From assembly GCA_022784465.1 (NCBI GenBank), contig JALFUR010000004.1:203804-267803 (forward strand): DNA of 64,000 bases, given 5' to 3'. The translations under genes were made by a program, and so were the position numbers. A model generated the notes under the pieces. That model had not been told where the DNA came from, made no database searches, and saw nothing but the letters and a program-made list of their open reading frames with translations. Below are positions 25,096 to 35,400 of the stretch, one piece after another. Within the stretch, counting starts at the first letter, position 1. Each line of letters begins with the position of its first letter. Source of the DNA: Christensenella sp. GTDB taxonomy: Bacteria > Bacillota > Clostridia > Christensenellales > UBA3700.

Positions 25096-26069
25096 TAAAA
25101 AATAGTAAAAAAATCTATTTATTTGTAATTTCTATTGTTATTATTTGTATATTAACAACAACATTTGCTTGCAAAAAAGAGACAAACGAGGAAGAGACTC
25201 CAAAAGATATAGTTCCTTTATATGTTGTTGATGATAATAATTCCACATTTTATTATATGGGTCTTTATCCACAAACAGTTTCCGATGTGGATGTCAGTTT
25301 AATCAAACAAGGTGTTTTAGATGAAACTACAGGTTGGTATACATACGAAGAAAATCAATATGCTGTAGTTAAGGCTCAAGAAATCTCATCTCCATATAAT
25401 AGACTTTTATCAAATGGTGAAGCAGTCGTAAAAGACAAAGAATATGCCTTTTTAGTAGAGCCAATTAGATGGAAATTAATATATTCTCCTGTAGGAGAGA
25501 TGTTGCTTTTATCTGAAAAAATAATTGATGGTTCTATATATCAAGATTATTCAAATTTAGAAAAATTTAATGATGATTATATAATTGAAAATGAGGTATA
25601 TGCCAATTCTTATTATCATTCTGAGGTAAGAGTTGTATTAAGTGATATATATAAAAAAGCGTTTAATCATTATGATTCAACGCAAATTGACAGAATTCTA
25701 ATAAAGACTCAAGATAACATAAATACAAATGGTGGCAATAAAACAATGTATTCTGAAAGACAAATCAATACTCAAGATGCATTATATATTTTGTCATACA
25801 GTGATTTCTATAATCCAAATTATAGAGTGTCACTTGCATCTAATGTCGAAAACTATTCGGTTAACAGAAAAAAAATAGTTTCAGACTATGCTATAGTCAA
25901 GGGTGTACCTTCATTTGAAGGCAGATATGGGACATGGTGGACAAGGTCAACAACGGATAGAGAAAAAGCTTCTACTATTGTAAGAAAAATAGATGTTCTA
26001 GGAGATTTGAAAGAGGGAGATATATCTTTGTGTTCTGGAATAGTACCTGCTATTTGGGTAGAAAAATAG
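25092..26069 (+). CDS. DUF6273-like exported lipoprotein
   Basis: The 325-residue product has a signal peptide with a lipobox-like TTTFAC (lipidated cysteine about residue 27) and an acidic linker. The rest matches the pattern of DUF6273-type extracellular domains: FYYMGLYPQTV, then PIRWKLIYS, LLLSEKIIDGSIY, YYHSEVRVVL and a final WWTRS and GIVPAIWVEK. The function of these domains is unknown. It overlaps the nrdR stop (ATGA) and precedes two ABC ATPase-permease fusions, so it may be their exterior partner. Confidence 0.72.
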   Translation: MIKNSKKIYLFVISIVIICILTTTFACKKETNEEETPKDIVPLYVVDDNNSTFYYMGLYPQTVSDVDVSLIKQGVLDETTGWYTYEENQYAVVKAQEISSPYNRLLSNGEAVVKDKEYAFLVEPIRWKLIYSPVGEMLLLSEKIIDGSIYQDYSNLEKFNDDYIIENEVYANSYYHSEVRVVLSDIYKKAFNHYDSTQIDRILIKTQDNINTNGGNKTMYSERQINTQDALYILSYSDFYNPNYRVSLASNVENYSVNRKKIVSDYAIVKGVPSFEGRYGTWWTRSTTDREKASTIVRKIDVLGDLKEGDISLCSGIVPAIWVEK

Positions 26070-26092
26070 TTTTTCTACAATTGAGGTAAATA

Positions 26093-28225
26093 ATGAAACC
26101 TTTATTAAAATTAGAAAAAATAAGTAAAGTATATACAACTAATAACACAGTTGCTATTGGACTTAGAAATATTGATCTAGAGTTTAATATTGGCGAGTTT
26201 GTTACAATTACAGGAAGTAGCGGCTCTGGTAAAACAACATTGTTAAATGTGATTAGTGGTATAGATACATACGAAGAAGGCGAATTATACTTTGAGGGAA
26301 ATTCTACTTCGCACTTTACTCAACAAGAATGGGAAAAATATAGAATCGAAAATATTTCTTTTATTTTCCAGGATTACAACATTTTAGATAGTTTTACTGT
26401 ACTTGAAAATGTAGAATTTGCATTGCTTCATATTGAAAATCCAATTGAAAGGCGAAAAAAGGCCATAGAATTAATAAAAAAGGTTGGTTTGTATTCTCAC
26501 TTGAACCATAAAGGAAGTAAGCTTTCTGGTGGCCAAAAACAAAGAACAGTAATAGCAAGAGCTTTAGCAAAAGAAAGCCCAATTATTCTTGCAGATGAAC
26601 CAACGGGAAATTTAGACAGTAAAAGCGCAAAGGAAATCGTTCAATTATTAAAAGATATTTCTGATGAAAAATTAGTTATTGTTGTAACTCATAATGCAGA
26701 GCAATTTTCTGATGTTGCTACAAGAAATATTAGATTGTTTGATGGTTCAGTTGTAGATGATGAAGAATATGTCAAAATTGAACCAAGAGAATGTATAAAA
26801 ATTGAACAACCAAAACTAAAAAGTACTTTTTTAAGTGGTTGTTTATTAGGTATAAAAAGATTTAAATCAAGACCAAAATTTACAACATTTATTGTTTTGA
26901 TGCTGTTTGTAGCGATTTTCTTTTCATTTTTAATATGTGCCTCTGAAAACTATGATGTTTCTTCGTCAAAAAACATATTTAATCATGTTGATGGTAGGGT
27001 GATTATAGCAAAAACGGATGGGTCAATTATTTATAAAGAAGATTTGGAAAAAATTTCAAATATTAAAGATTATGTTTTAGATGATAATGTTCTTGAATTA
27101 AAGACGCAACTGCGTTTTATGGATCAAGCTTTAGATTATAATAATTATTATTCTTTCACTTGTAATTATGATTATACAGGGCGAATAACTAAAGGTAGAA
27201 TACCTCAAAAAGATAATGAGGTCTTTTTGTGTGTTCCTCTTGTTTGTAAAGATGTGTGCGAGCAATATTTAAATAAGACAATTCAAATTGATAATTTTTC
27301 ATTCACATTAGTAGGATTTAAAACATATGTAGATAACACAAAGGATGGATATATTTATTTAACTAGACAAGGCTTTAATGATATGGCTATTACTAAAGCT
27401 ATAAACAACATTTATTACAATGTTGATACTTATTCTTCATTATCTTCTTCTAATGCAAATGAAGCCTATCTTTCTTTATGTTGGACTGAAGTAAAATATT
27501 TGCAAGTTGATCCTTCATTAAACAAGGGAGAAATACTAGTTCCAAACAAATTTAATATAATCTCAGTAGAGGATACTTCTTACGAGTTTAATTTAAATAG
27601 TAAAACAATTAGTATTAATTTTGATACAGTAATAAAAAGCGATGTTGAAGAAATATATATTTCTTTAGAAGATGCTTATGAAATTTATGAAAATAACTAT
27701 GATTTATTTAAAAATACTCAAGCTTCTATCTTTTATAAAAATGATTTAGAAGCAAAACAACATCTGCAGGAATTAGTTGATCTTGGATATGTTCCAATAA
27801 TGTCAAATTCAACACAAAAAACACAAAATTATTTGACTTTAATAACATCAATTTTCTCTATTATAGGATTAATTGTTGTGTTGTTGTTTATTGTTGTTTT
27901 CATGAACTTATGTACAAGAAGAAGTGTAGAAACAATGAAAAAAGATATTGCAATTTTTAGATCTATGGGTATTAATAGAAAAGTTATATCAATTTCTACA
28001 TATTTCCAATTATTGTTTAGTGGATTTATATCTATTTTATGTTTAGTGCCTGTATATTTCATTGCATATTTTACAAAGCTTTCATTATATGTATACTATT
28101 TGCCAATTCAATATTATTTATTGGTAGTTGCATGCATTGTATTTATCGTAATGATGCTTTCAATCAAATTTAATAAGAAATTATTCGCCGAAAGCATTAA
28201 GAATAATTTAAAGAGGGTATCATGA
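26093..28225 (+). CDS. MacB-like ABC transporter, fused ATPase and permease (first)
   Basis: The 710-residue protein joins an ABC ATPase (Walker A GSSGSGKTT, signature LSGGQKQR, Walker B IILADEPTGNLD; about 1-225) to an FtsX/MacB-type permease: one membrane segment at about 265-285, a large exterior domain and three C-terminal segments beginning LITSIFSIIGLIVVLLFIVVF. Such mechanotransmission transporters drive exterior work, lipoprotein handling or peptide resistance rather than simple transport. The fused order ATPase-permease is like MacB. The ribosome site TGAGGT is present, and the next paralogue overlaps by ATGA. Confidence 0.87.
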   Translation: MKPLLKLEKISKVYTTNNTVAIGLRNIDLEFNIGEFVTITGSSGSGKTTLLNVISGIDTYEEGELYFEGNSTSHFTQQEWEKYRIENISFIFQDYNILDSFTVLENVEFALLHIENPIERRKKAIELIKKVGLYSHLNHKGSKLSGGQKQRTVIARALAKESPIILADEPTGNLDSKSAKEIVQLLKDISDEKLVIVVTHNAEQFSDVATRNIRLFDGSVVDDEEYVKIEPRECIKIEQPKLKSTFLSGCLLGIKRFKSRPKFTTFIVLMLFVAIFFSFLICASENYDVSSSKNIFNHVDGRVIIAKTDGSIIYKEDLEKISNIKDYVLDDNVLELKTQLRFMDQALDYNNYYSFTCNYDYTGRITKGRIPQKDNEVFLCVPLVCKDVCEQYLNKTIQIDNFSFTLVGFKTYVDNTKDGYIYLTRQGFNDMAITKAINNIYYNVDTYSSLSSSNANEAYLSLCWTEVKYLQVDPSLNKGEILVPNKFNIISVEDTSYEFNLNSKTISINFDTVIKSDVEEIYISLEDAYEIYENNYDLFKNTQASIFYKNDLEAKQHLQELVDLGYVPIMSNSTQKTQNYLTLITSIFSIIGLIVVLLFIVVFMNLCTRRSVETMKKDIAIFRSMGINRKVISISTYFQLLFSGFISILCLVPVYFIAYFTKLSLYVYYLPIQYYLLVVACIVFIVMMLSIKFNKKLFAESIKNNLKRVS

Positions 28226-30690
28226 TTAACGTAAAAGGATTAAATAAATATTTTAATAAGAAACAATCTAATGAAATTCATGTAATCAATGATATTAATT
28301 TAAATTTGCCAAATAAGGGTTTAATTGCTCTTTTTGGTAAAAGTGGATGTGGTAAAACAACATTATTGAATGTTCTTGGCGGATTAGATGATTTTGATAA
28401 AGGTTCTATCTATATAGATGATGAACATTTTACTGCTAAAAATAGAGATTATATAAGAAATAAAAAGATTGGTTATATTTTCCAAAATTATTGTCTAGAT
28501 TCAAATTATTCAGTATTAGAAACAATTGAGAATGCTTTAATAATTGCTGGGGCTAATGCAAAAAGCAAAGATTTAAAAGAAAAAGCAATATTGGCATTAA
28601 AGTGTGTTGGCATGGAAAAGTATATGAACAGAAATGTAGTAGACTTGTCTGGTGGTCAACAGCAAAGAGTTGCAATAGCAAGAGCTATTGTAAAAGGTCC
28701 TAAAATTATTCTTGCAGATGAACCAACAGGGAATCTTGATGAAGAAAACACGATTCTTATTATGGATATTCTAAAAGAATTATCTAAAGATAAACTTGTT
28801 TTACTTGTTTCTCATGAACAGGATATTGTTGAACAATATGCAGATGAAATAATTCAAATTGTAGATGGTGAAGTTGAATCAGATATTTTAAATGATTCAA
28901 TAGATAATACATCCATAAAGGCATCTAAGAATATTTATTTAGAAGATTATGCAAAATCTACATTTGAACACAATGGAATTAAAATTGATTATTATGGTGA
29001 TGTTTATTCTAAAGCTACATCAATAATAATTGTGGCAAATAATGGAAAGCTATATTTAAAATCTAATGATAAAAACTTAAATATAGTAAATGATAGATCT
29101 GAAGTCCAAATATATGATCACAAAGAAAAGGTCAAAAAGAAAACAAATAGATATGATATTGAATCTTTTGATTCGATAAAATCTAAAAAGAATGGTAAAT
29201 TATATACCTTTAAACAGGCATTTAAAGATGGATTAAAAACGACATTTGGTAAGAAGAAAAAAGGACAAAAGAGTTTAAGAATTTTGTTTTCTTTGCTTGC
29301 CATCGTTGTAGTTTTCTTATCTGCAAAAATTGGTGCATCATATTATTCTCAAAACAGCTTAAATTATGTAGTTAATGAAAACGCTTTATATATAAATGCT
29401 TCTTATGATGACTATCTATCTATTTATGATAAAAACTATGGTGATGCATATTTTGTAAGAAATGGAAGAAGTTCTGTCTTTGAAGAATTTTATGTTCAGC
29501 CATCCGGTTTTGAAACTAGTGCTGAAATGAAAATTACTTTTAAAGCATTTAGTTTTCCTATGTCGATTTTTGGCGACAAAAAGATTATAGCGGGTCACCA
29601 AGTAAAAGAAAAGAATGAAGTTTATATTTCATCAAAGACTGCTAATGAAATAATTAATAATTCAAAATATAGCTTTATAAATTCTTACAATTCTTTAATT
29701 GGAATGACTTTAAAAGAATCATCTATGTTTGATATTTCATCTATTCCAAATAACGACTATCTTTACAACTATGACAAGTTTGTTATTGCAGGAATATATA
29801 ATTCCAATGAAAGTGAAATATGTATACCCGATGCCTTTTTCCAAGATGCAGAATATTATGTATCTTTATCAAATTATAATAGCCTTTATATATGTTCTGT
29901 AGATAAATGCAAATTGGATTTAAATTTACAAAAAGGTGAGGCAGTATTAATAAAATATCAAGGATATACAGGAGATGATTCTAAAATTGATGTATTGACA
30001 TATAATGCAGACGATGTTTTTGATTCATATGAAATAGTACAAGTTATAGAGAACGATGGTTATGGAGATAATCTTTTAATAATAAATGAACAAGATTATA
30101 AAAAATACTATTTTTATAATATGCAATGGCAATCTTTATATAATGAATATAATCGAAATTCAGTAATAATATACGAGGATGATGAAAGCGAAAGACAAAA
30201 TATCTACAATGAGATAAAAAATCTTTATCCATCTGTAAAAGTTATGAATAAACAAGAATATGTCGAGCAAGAGAAAGATATTAATAATCAAGATAATAGC
30301 ATTTATTATATTATGGTTGCTTTAGTGTTGCTAGTAATTGCAATTGTTATCTTCTTTGTAATGAGAACTAATTTGTTCAATAAGATAAAAGAAATTGGTA
30401 TAGCTAGAGCTATTGGGGTAAATAAATCGAATATAATATTTAGATTCTTTGTAGAATCATTAGCTTTAGTTACAACATTAGTATTTTTTGTTCATTTAAT
30501 AATTAGTATTATATTCTGGAAGTTGATGACATTTGGTACAACAATATATACAACATTCTATTATCCTATTTCGTTATATTTAATTTCACTTGCAATATTG
30601 TTCGCTGTAATATCTTTAGCTGCGATTTTGCCTTCAGCCATGTTGCTAAGAAAAACTCCTGCGCAATTATTGTCTAAATACGATATATAA
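28222..30690 (+). CDS. MacB-like ABC transporter, fused ATPase and permease (second)
   Basis: Paralogue of the preceding gene (822 residues). The ATPase part shows GKSGCGKTT, LSGGQQQR and IILADEPTGNLD. A linker of about 130 residues with low similarity to the first protein precedes the first membrane segment (about 355-370, ILFSLLAIVVVFLSA), followed by the exterior domain and three C-terminal segments ending in a QLLSKYDI tail. Since each chain carries one ATPase and one permease, the two probably form a heterodimeric transporter. ATG 28222 overlaps the first gene. Confidence 0.87.
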   Translation: MINVKGLNKYFNKKQSNEIHVINDINLNLPNKGLIALFGKSGCGKTTLLNVLGGLDDFDKGSIYIDDEHFTAKNRDYIRNKKIGYIFQNYCLDSNYSVLETIENALIIAGANAKSKDLKEKAILALKCVGMEKYMNRNVVDLSGGQQQRVAIARAIVKGPKIILADEPTGNLDEENTILIMDILKELSKDKLVLLVSHEQDIVEQYADEIIQIVDGEVESDILNDSIDNTSIKASKNIYLEDYAKSTFEHNGIKIDYYGDVYSKATSIIIVANNGKLYLKSNDKNLNIVNDRSEVQIYDHKEKVKKKTNRYDIESFDSIKSKKNGKLYTFKQAFKDGLKTTFGKKKKGQKSLRILFSLLAIVVVFLSAKIGASYYSQNSLNYVVNENALYINASYDDYLSIYDKNYGDAYFVRNGRSSVFEEFYVQPSGFETSAEMKITFKAFSFPMSIFGDKKIIAGHQVKEKNEVYISSKTANEIINNSKYSFINSYNSLIGMTLKESSMFDISSIPNNDYLYNYDKFVIAGIYNSNESEICIPDAFFQDAEYYVSLSNYNSLYICSVDKCKLDLNLQKGEAVLIKYQGYTGDDSKIDVLTYNADDVFDSYEIVQVIENDGYGDNLLIINEQDYKKYYFYNMQWQSLYNEYNRNSVIIYEDDESERQNIYNEIKNLYPSVKVMNKQEYVEQEKDINNQDNSIYYIMVALVLLVIAIVIFFVMRTNLFNKIKEIGIARAIGVNKSNIIFRFFVESLALVTTLVFFVHLIISIIFWKLMTFGTTIYTTFYYPISLYLISLAILFAVISLAAILPSAMLLRKTPAQLLSKYDI

Positions 30691-30712
30691 CAAAAAAAAT
30701 ATAAATATAATT

Positions 30713-30768
30713 TAAATTCAGTAAGCAGAATTACATGCTTACTGGATTTTTTTAGTAAGTAATATTTA
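30713..30768 (+). repeat. Broken duplicate of the sigK leader and first codons
   Basis: Bases 30713-30752 match 31251-31291 with four substitutions and one indel, covering the sigK ribosome-site region, the ATG and five further codons; ten more bases (AGTAATATTT) match after a short gap. The copy reads M-L-T-G-F-F-stop, so it is a dead fragment of the sigK start. Part of it now forms the terminator hairpin of the ABC operon. Confidence 0.75.
30717..30753 (+). terminator. Rho-independent terminator after the ABC pair
   Basis: CAGTAAGCA (30719-30727) pairs perfectly with TGCTTACTG (30736-30744), followed by GATTTTTTT. The right arm lies within the sigK-leader duplicate. Confidence 0.85.
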
Positions 30769-31135
30769 GAAGATTCTAGATTAAATGGAAATGTGGAATG
30801 TAAGCTAAAATTTATAAATCATCATATTTTTTTATTCTACAAAACAGTTTAATAATTTCTTGATAGTACTAGTTTTTGCTATTATGTTCAAAAAAGTGTT
30901 GTATTAAAACGCAAAAAGGAACGTAAAAGTGTGGAAATCTTACGCAAAACAGTTCAAATGTAGGATAAATTTTAGATCTTAGGATGGAAAAAGATTACGT
31001 TTAATCGAAAAAACGGATAGAAAAAGGTTATGGTGTATAGCCTTACAAGACAATATATTCTGTTTAATCTGAGATATAAGCGCCGTTTAGATACTTTAAT
31101 TCATTCTTGTGATCTAAAAATATAATTGACCAAAT

Positions 31136-31165
31136 TTAGTCTAATCGTGATTAGTCTAATCGTGA
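31136..31165 (+). repeat. Palindromic 15-base tandem repeat upstream of sigK
   Basis: TTAGTCTAATCGTGA occurs twice in direct succession. The unit creates overlapping inverted repeats: CTAATC-GT-GATTAG and GATTAG-T-CTAATC. The arrangement looks like a two-site operator for a dimeric regulator about 110 bases upstream of sigK. No regulator is identified. Confidence 0.6.
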
Positions 31166-31217
31166 TTTGACAAAAAATATAGCAAGTTAAGGAATAGTTA
31201 TAAATAGGTTTAGAAGA

Positions 31218-31245
31218 GATAATTTAATAATAAAAATTATACAAT
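31218..31245 (+). promoter_or_regulatory. Possible sigma-E-type promoter of sigK
   Basis: TATACAAT (31238-31245) resembles the sigma-E -10 CATACANT, and GATAATT (31218-31224) resembles its -35, with 13 bases between (14-15 is usual). Transcription of sigK by sigma-E is established in Bacillus, but the match here is modest. Confidence 0.3.
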
Positions 31246-31250
31246 CAGCA

Positions 31251-31311
31251 TAAATTTCAGTGAGGAGAATCATATGCTTACTGGATTTTTTGCTTTACTT
31301 AGTAATATTTT
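31251..31311 (+). repeat. Intact copy of the sigK leader repeat
   Basis: Partner of the duplicate at 30713-30768, offset by 539 bases. It contains the functional GTGAGGAGA ribosome site and the sigK ATG. Confidence 0.75.
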
Positions 31312-31969
31312 ATTTTTTACAGGATATATAGATGGAAAGAGTTTTGCAAAGCCATTATCCAAAGATAAGGAACTTGAACTATTAAGAAAAATAAAAGCTG
31401 GAGATATAAATGCAAAGAATAAGCTTGCTGAACACAATATGCGATTAGTTGTACATATTGTAAAAAAATATGCTTCTTATGGCGATAATGATGAATTAAT
31501 TTCTGTTGGCAATTTAGGCTTATCTAAAGCTATTAATACTTTTGATGTAGATAGACAAACAGTTTTTGCTACTTATGCTGCTAGGTGCATAGAAAATGAA
31601 ATATTAATGAGTATAAGGGCAAATAAAAAATATAAGGATAACTTGTCTTTATATGAACCAATTAGTTTTGATAAAGATGGCAATGAAGTGTCTTTAATAG
31701 ATATTATCGCGGATGAAGAAGAAAGTATATTAGATAAGTTAGAAAAGAAAGAAATTAAAGAAAAAATGGAGTTAATGCTTGATGCGGTTCTAGATGAAAG
31801 AGAAAGAGAAATAATTAAATATAGATATGGTCTATCTAATAATGGAGTTTTAACACAACAAGAAATAGCAGATAAATACAATATTTCTAGATCGTATGTT
31901 TCTAGAATTGAAACTAAATCTTTATTAAAATTAAGAAAATATATGTTAACTAATAAAATACAGTTATAA
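31274..31969 (+). CDS. sigK: Pro-sigma-K, late mother-cell sigma factor
   Basis: Late mother-cell sigma factor that directs coat and cortex genes. The 231-residue product has the hydrophobic sigma-K-type pro-sequence (MLTGFFALLSNILFF), which is normally cut by SpoIVFB, then SFAKPLS, region 2 with NMRLVVHIVKKY and ELISVGNLGLSKAI, ATYAARCIENEILM, and region 4 with EIADKYNISRSYVSRIE. It is uninterrupted, so no skin-type element splits the gene, although its leader is duplicated 539 bases upstream. AGGAG lies nine bases before ATG. Confidence 0.93.
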   Translation: MLTGFFALLSNILFFTGYIDGKSFAKPLSKDKELELLRKIKAGDINAKNKLAEHNMRLVVHIVKKYASYGDNDELISVGNLGLSKAINTFDVDRQTVFATYAARCIENEILMSIRANKKYKDNLSLYEPISFDKDGNEVSLIDIIADEEESILDKLEKKEIKEKMELMLDAVLDEREREIIKYRYGLSNNGVLTQQEIADKYNISRSYVSRIETKSLLKLRKYMLTNKIQL

Positions 31970-32086
31970 ATATTAAGGAAAATTGTGGATAAATAAGTTT
32001 GAAAAAACAAGAAAAAATCAGATAGTATTTTGTATAGGTGCATTCTCTGAATGTCATAATTTTAGTTATTTGTTATGATGAATATT

Positions 32087-32115
32087 TTGACAAATTTAAA
32101 AAAATGAAATATATT
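32087..32115 (+). promoter_or_regulatory. Sigma-A promoter of rnpB
   Basis: TTGACA (32087-32092), a 17-base spacer and TATATT (32110-32115). The predicted start near 32122-32125 coincides with the first base of the RNase P RNA P1 stem. Confidence 0.88.
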
Positions 32116-32124
32116 CATAAATAC

Positions 32125-32441
32125 AAGATGGCCAGATGATCGCAGTCCATAAGGAATGAGGAAAGTCCGAGCACCACAAGGCAGAGTGCTGGCTAATTAC
32201 CAGTCAAGGTGACTTGAAGGAAAGTGCAACAGAAATAGACCGCCTTAATAAGGTAAGGATGGAAAGGCGAGGTAAGAGCTCACCGTTCCCGAGGTGACTT
32301 GGGAAGCCCTGTAAACCCCACTTGGTGCAAGAGAAAACGACGTTTAGTAGCCTGCTAGTCGGAAAATCGCTTGAATATATTGGTAACAATATATCTAGAC
32401 AGATGATCATCTAATACAGAACTCGGCTTATAGACCATCTT
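32125..32441 (+). ncRNA. rnpB: RNase P RNA
   Basis: Catalytic RNA that matures the 5' end of tRNAs. The ends AAGATGG and CCATCTT pair as helix P1, giving about 317 bases. Conserved blocks are GAGGAAAGTCCGAGC (near 32158), ACAGAAA, a purine-rich GTAAGAGCTCACCG (near 32273) and the 3' AGAACTCGGCTTATAG block (near 32418). It has its own consensus promoter. Confidence 0.95.
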
Positions 32442-32444
32442 GTT

Positions 32445-32482
32445 AAAGGATTATTTCTAAATAAAATTGGGAATAATCCTTT
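32445..32482 (+). terminator. Perfect hairpin after rnpB, abutting the next start codon
   Basis: AAAGGATTATT (32445-32455) pairs perfectly with AATAATCCTTT (32472-32482). No clean T run follows, so termination may be weak. The stem ends two bases before ATG 32485 of the next gene and could also control its translation. Confidence 0.5.
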
Positions 32483-32484
32483 AT

Positions 32485-35400
32485 ATGTTTTATATCGTAA
32501 TTTCTTTAATAATTGTCATTTTAATATGTACTAGGCAAATATTTGCAAAGGTATATTATCCAGAATTTGTAATATATAAAGAAGATAGTTTATCTGCTGT
32601 AAAAAGACTTGCGAATAACTTGAATAAATACAATTTTTCTGCACTTATCCCAAATGTCTATTTAATAAAGAAAAACCTGTTTAAATATTATTATTTTTGT
32701 AATATTTCAAAGAAGAAGAATCAATATTTGCCTGTTGATGTATTTTTTTATAACAATTTCAAAAACATAAATAGAATATTTTATAAATATGATTTTTTTA
32801 AACTAACCAAAGTTTCTCATTATAAAAGTAGATTGAGAATTATAGAAATAACTAAAACAATATTAGCCTATGATAATTTTATAGATGAAAAAACTTTATT
32901 TAAGCACCTAAAAGCATTTTTAGAGATTGAAGAGTTTAACTTTGATGAGCTATATTGCTTAAAAGAAGCCGTAATTTTGTCAATTTTTGAAAATTTGTCA
33001 AAAGCTGCACAGGAAATCGTTTTAATTAAAAATTTTAAAAATAAGCCAAATTTAAAAGACCCAAATATGGTCTATCAACTGTCAGTTGTTTCTGTAAAAA
33101 TAGAAAACTTAATAAAATCGTTATTTTTAATAGATAATATAAATGAAACAAAATTCTATAATTTATCCAAAATATATAATTATCTAAAAAACGAATATAG
33201 CGACAAAGATAGTTTAATTTTATCTAAAATTGTATGCAAATATTCAAAGAGAAACAAAATTAATGAAATTGAAGCATACAATAATGCAAAAGAGGTTTCG
33301 TCTAAATTAAATATAACCTTTAATCGTGTGTTTTCGGATTATTTTTTTTCTTTAAAAAATAACAAAATAACAGTTTCAACAAAAAAGATTATTGTAACAA
33401 TCTGTACTTTTTTTACTGTTGTAACTGCCACCATAATAGGCGTTTTGCCGCTTTTTTTAAATGTAGATGTCTCTATTTATCAAATTGTTTTGTTATCTAT
33501 ATCTAGCTTAAGTAGTATTTATTATTTGCTTAAAAACTCATTTATAAATAATTATTTATCATTAAGAAAAAAATTGCTCTGGATATACGGAGTATCTTTT
33601 GTTGCTGGATTAATAAACATAATACTAGTTATCAGTTCATTTAATATGTTTTTAGCTATATATAGTTCTATAGTTGTATTTTTTGTTCCTGTTTGCTATT
33701 TAGGGAAAAAATTTCAACATTTTAAAATAAAATTTTCATATTTGTTCATAAAACAAACACATTGGAAAGAAATATCAAAGGATATATCTTTAGAATTTGG
33801 CTATAAAAACTTTCCTCATGTTGATGTTTTATGTGGCGATAAGATTGCTTTTATCGTGGATTCTTATGGAAGAAACTATATTTACCATGAAAATAAAGGT
33901 TCTATCAACAGATTTTTTGATCCATTTAATATGGTAGGACATTATTTTAAAACTAAAACTGGCTGTTTTTCGTATTATCCAAATTACAATAAAAACGAAT
34001 ATTTAAAAACTATTATGAAAAAAGATAATGTAATTTTTAAATCTAAAAATGGGTGTATGAAAATTATGTTATTAAAAAAAGATGATGCAATTTTATATGA
34101 AATATTTTCAAAAGAATCAGATATTGTTTTAGATTTAAACTTGAAAACTTTTAATTTTATCGACAAAAATGAAAAATATATTATATTCAATCTTATAGGT
34201 TATTATTTGGCAATAATGCTAATTGATGGAAATATCTATTTTGAAGAGAATGGATGCATATATATTAAGCTTTTGTCTAATAAACTAAGTGTGCTTGAAT
34301 TTGTAGATTCAAATTTAAATCAAATATATGAAAAAATAGAAAAAACTAAAAATAACAATTATATTGCAGTTTCGAAAAAATTTAACTTAATTTATAAAGA
34401 CAATCTTTCATTGCTGATAAACAATGAAAAAGATTTAAATTTATATATTTATCTTTGTACAATTTTGAATTACCCAATATTAAAAGAGAAGGAAAATTAT
34501 GTCTGTTTAAAAAATATTGCAGCTATAGAAAATGATATAGATATAATTAAGCTTGTTGAAATAGGGAAGAGCTTAAATGATTTTGGTCAAAATATTGATC
34601 TATTTATTTTTTATAAATCTCCAAAATTATTTGAAAATTTAAAAAATTACAAAAACTTAAAATTAATAAAAATGGATAAAAACTTTATAAAAAACGAACA
34701 AAAATTAAAGTATAAAATTTATACATTTTTAAATGAAGAAAATTTAAATATTCAATATTTGGAAAATGAAGAAAACAGTTTTTGTAAAAGCTTTGAAATT
34801 AAAATGAAAAACCAAATTTTTAGTAATATAAATTTTGGGAAAAAAATGGTTTTAAATAATTTGTCAATAAGTAGTAATAAAAACGAAATCGCATATTTGT
34901 CTTCTTTAAAAGGAGGAATGATTCTAGGAGAAGACGCCTTCTATTTAAATGGCAAAAACAAATTTATTTCATCACGGGTAAATTTGTTCGCTTTTTGTGG
35001 TAGTAAAAATTATGTTTTTAAGCCTTCTTTTCTAAAAAATGCTTTAAATTGGAATAATTCGCATTATGAAAATGTAGCAAATATCGAGATAGGGCAATTT
35101 TATCAAGAATATGGACTTTTGTATAATGGTGTTTGTTTTTTTAGTAGATTTAGACTAAATTTTAACAATATAAAAGCGCAGCCTGTTCTTTTATATTTTG
35201 AAAAAGAACTTTCTAAAAACGGAATAAAATCTATGTTTATGAAGTGTACAAAACTGGATGAATATACTCTTTTGATTAAACTTGAGGATCTAAAAGAGTC
35301 TATTTTTTTAAAGACCAATTTTCCTTTTGAATTAATACTTAATAAATATAATGTTCAAAACTTTTCAGATAAAGATATTTCTTATTTTAGATATAAAGAT

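Larger units (their letters stand above)
30769..31250. other. Non-coding stretch between the two sigK-leader copies
   Basis: About 480 bases with no credible ORF on either strand and no recognisable RNA. It contains CGCAAAA twice (near 30910 and 30950) and the palindromic tandem repeat listed separately at 31136-31165. Its boundaries coincide with the two copies of the sigK leader, so it may be the remnant of an inserted segment or a decayed duplication. Confidence 0.5.

Noticed and set aside
31274-31969. sigK considered as split by a skin element
   Set aside because: The sigK frame is intact from pro-sequence to region 4; only its leader is duplicated upstream.
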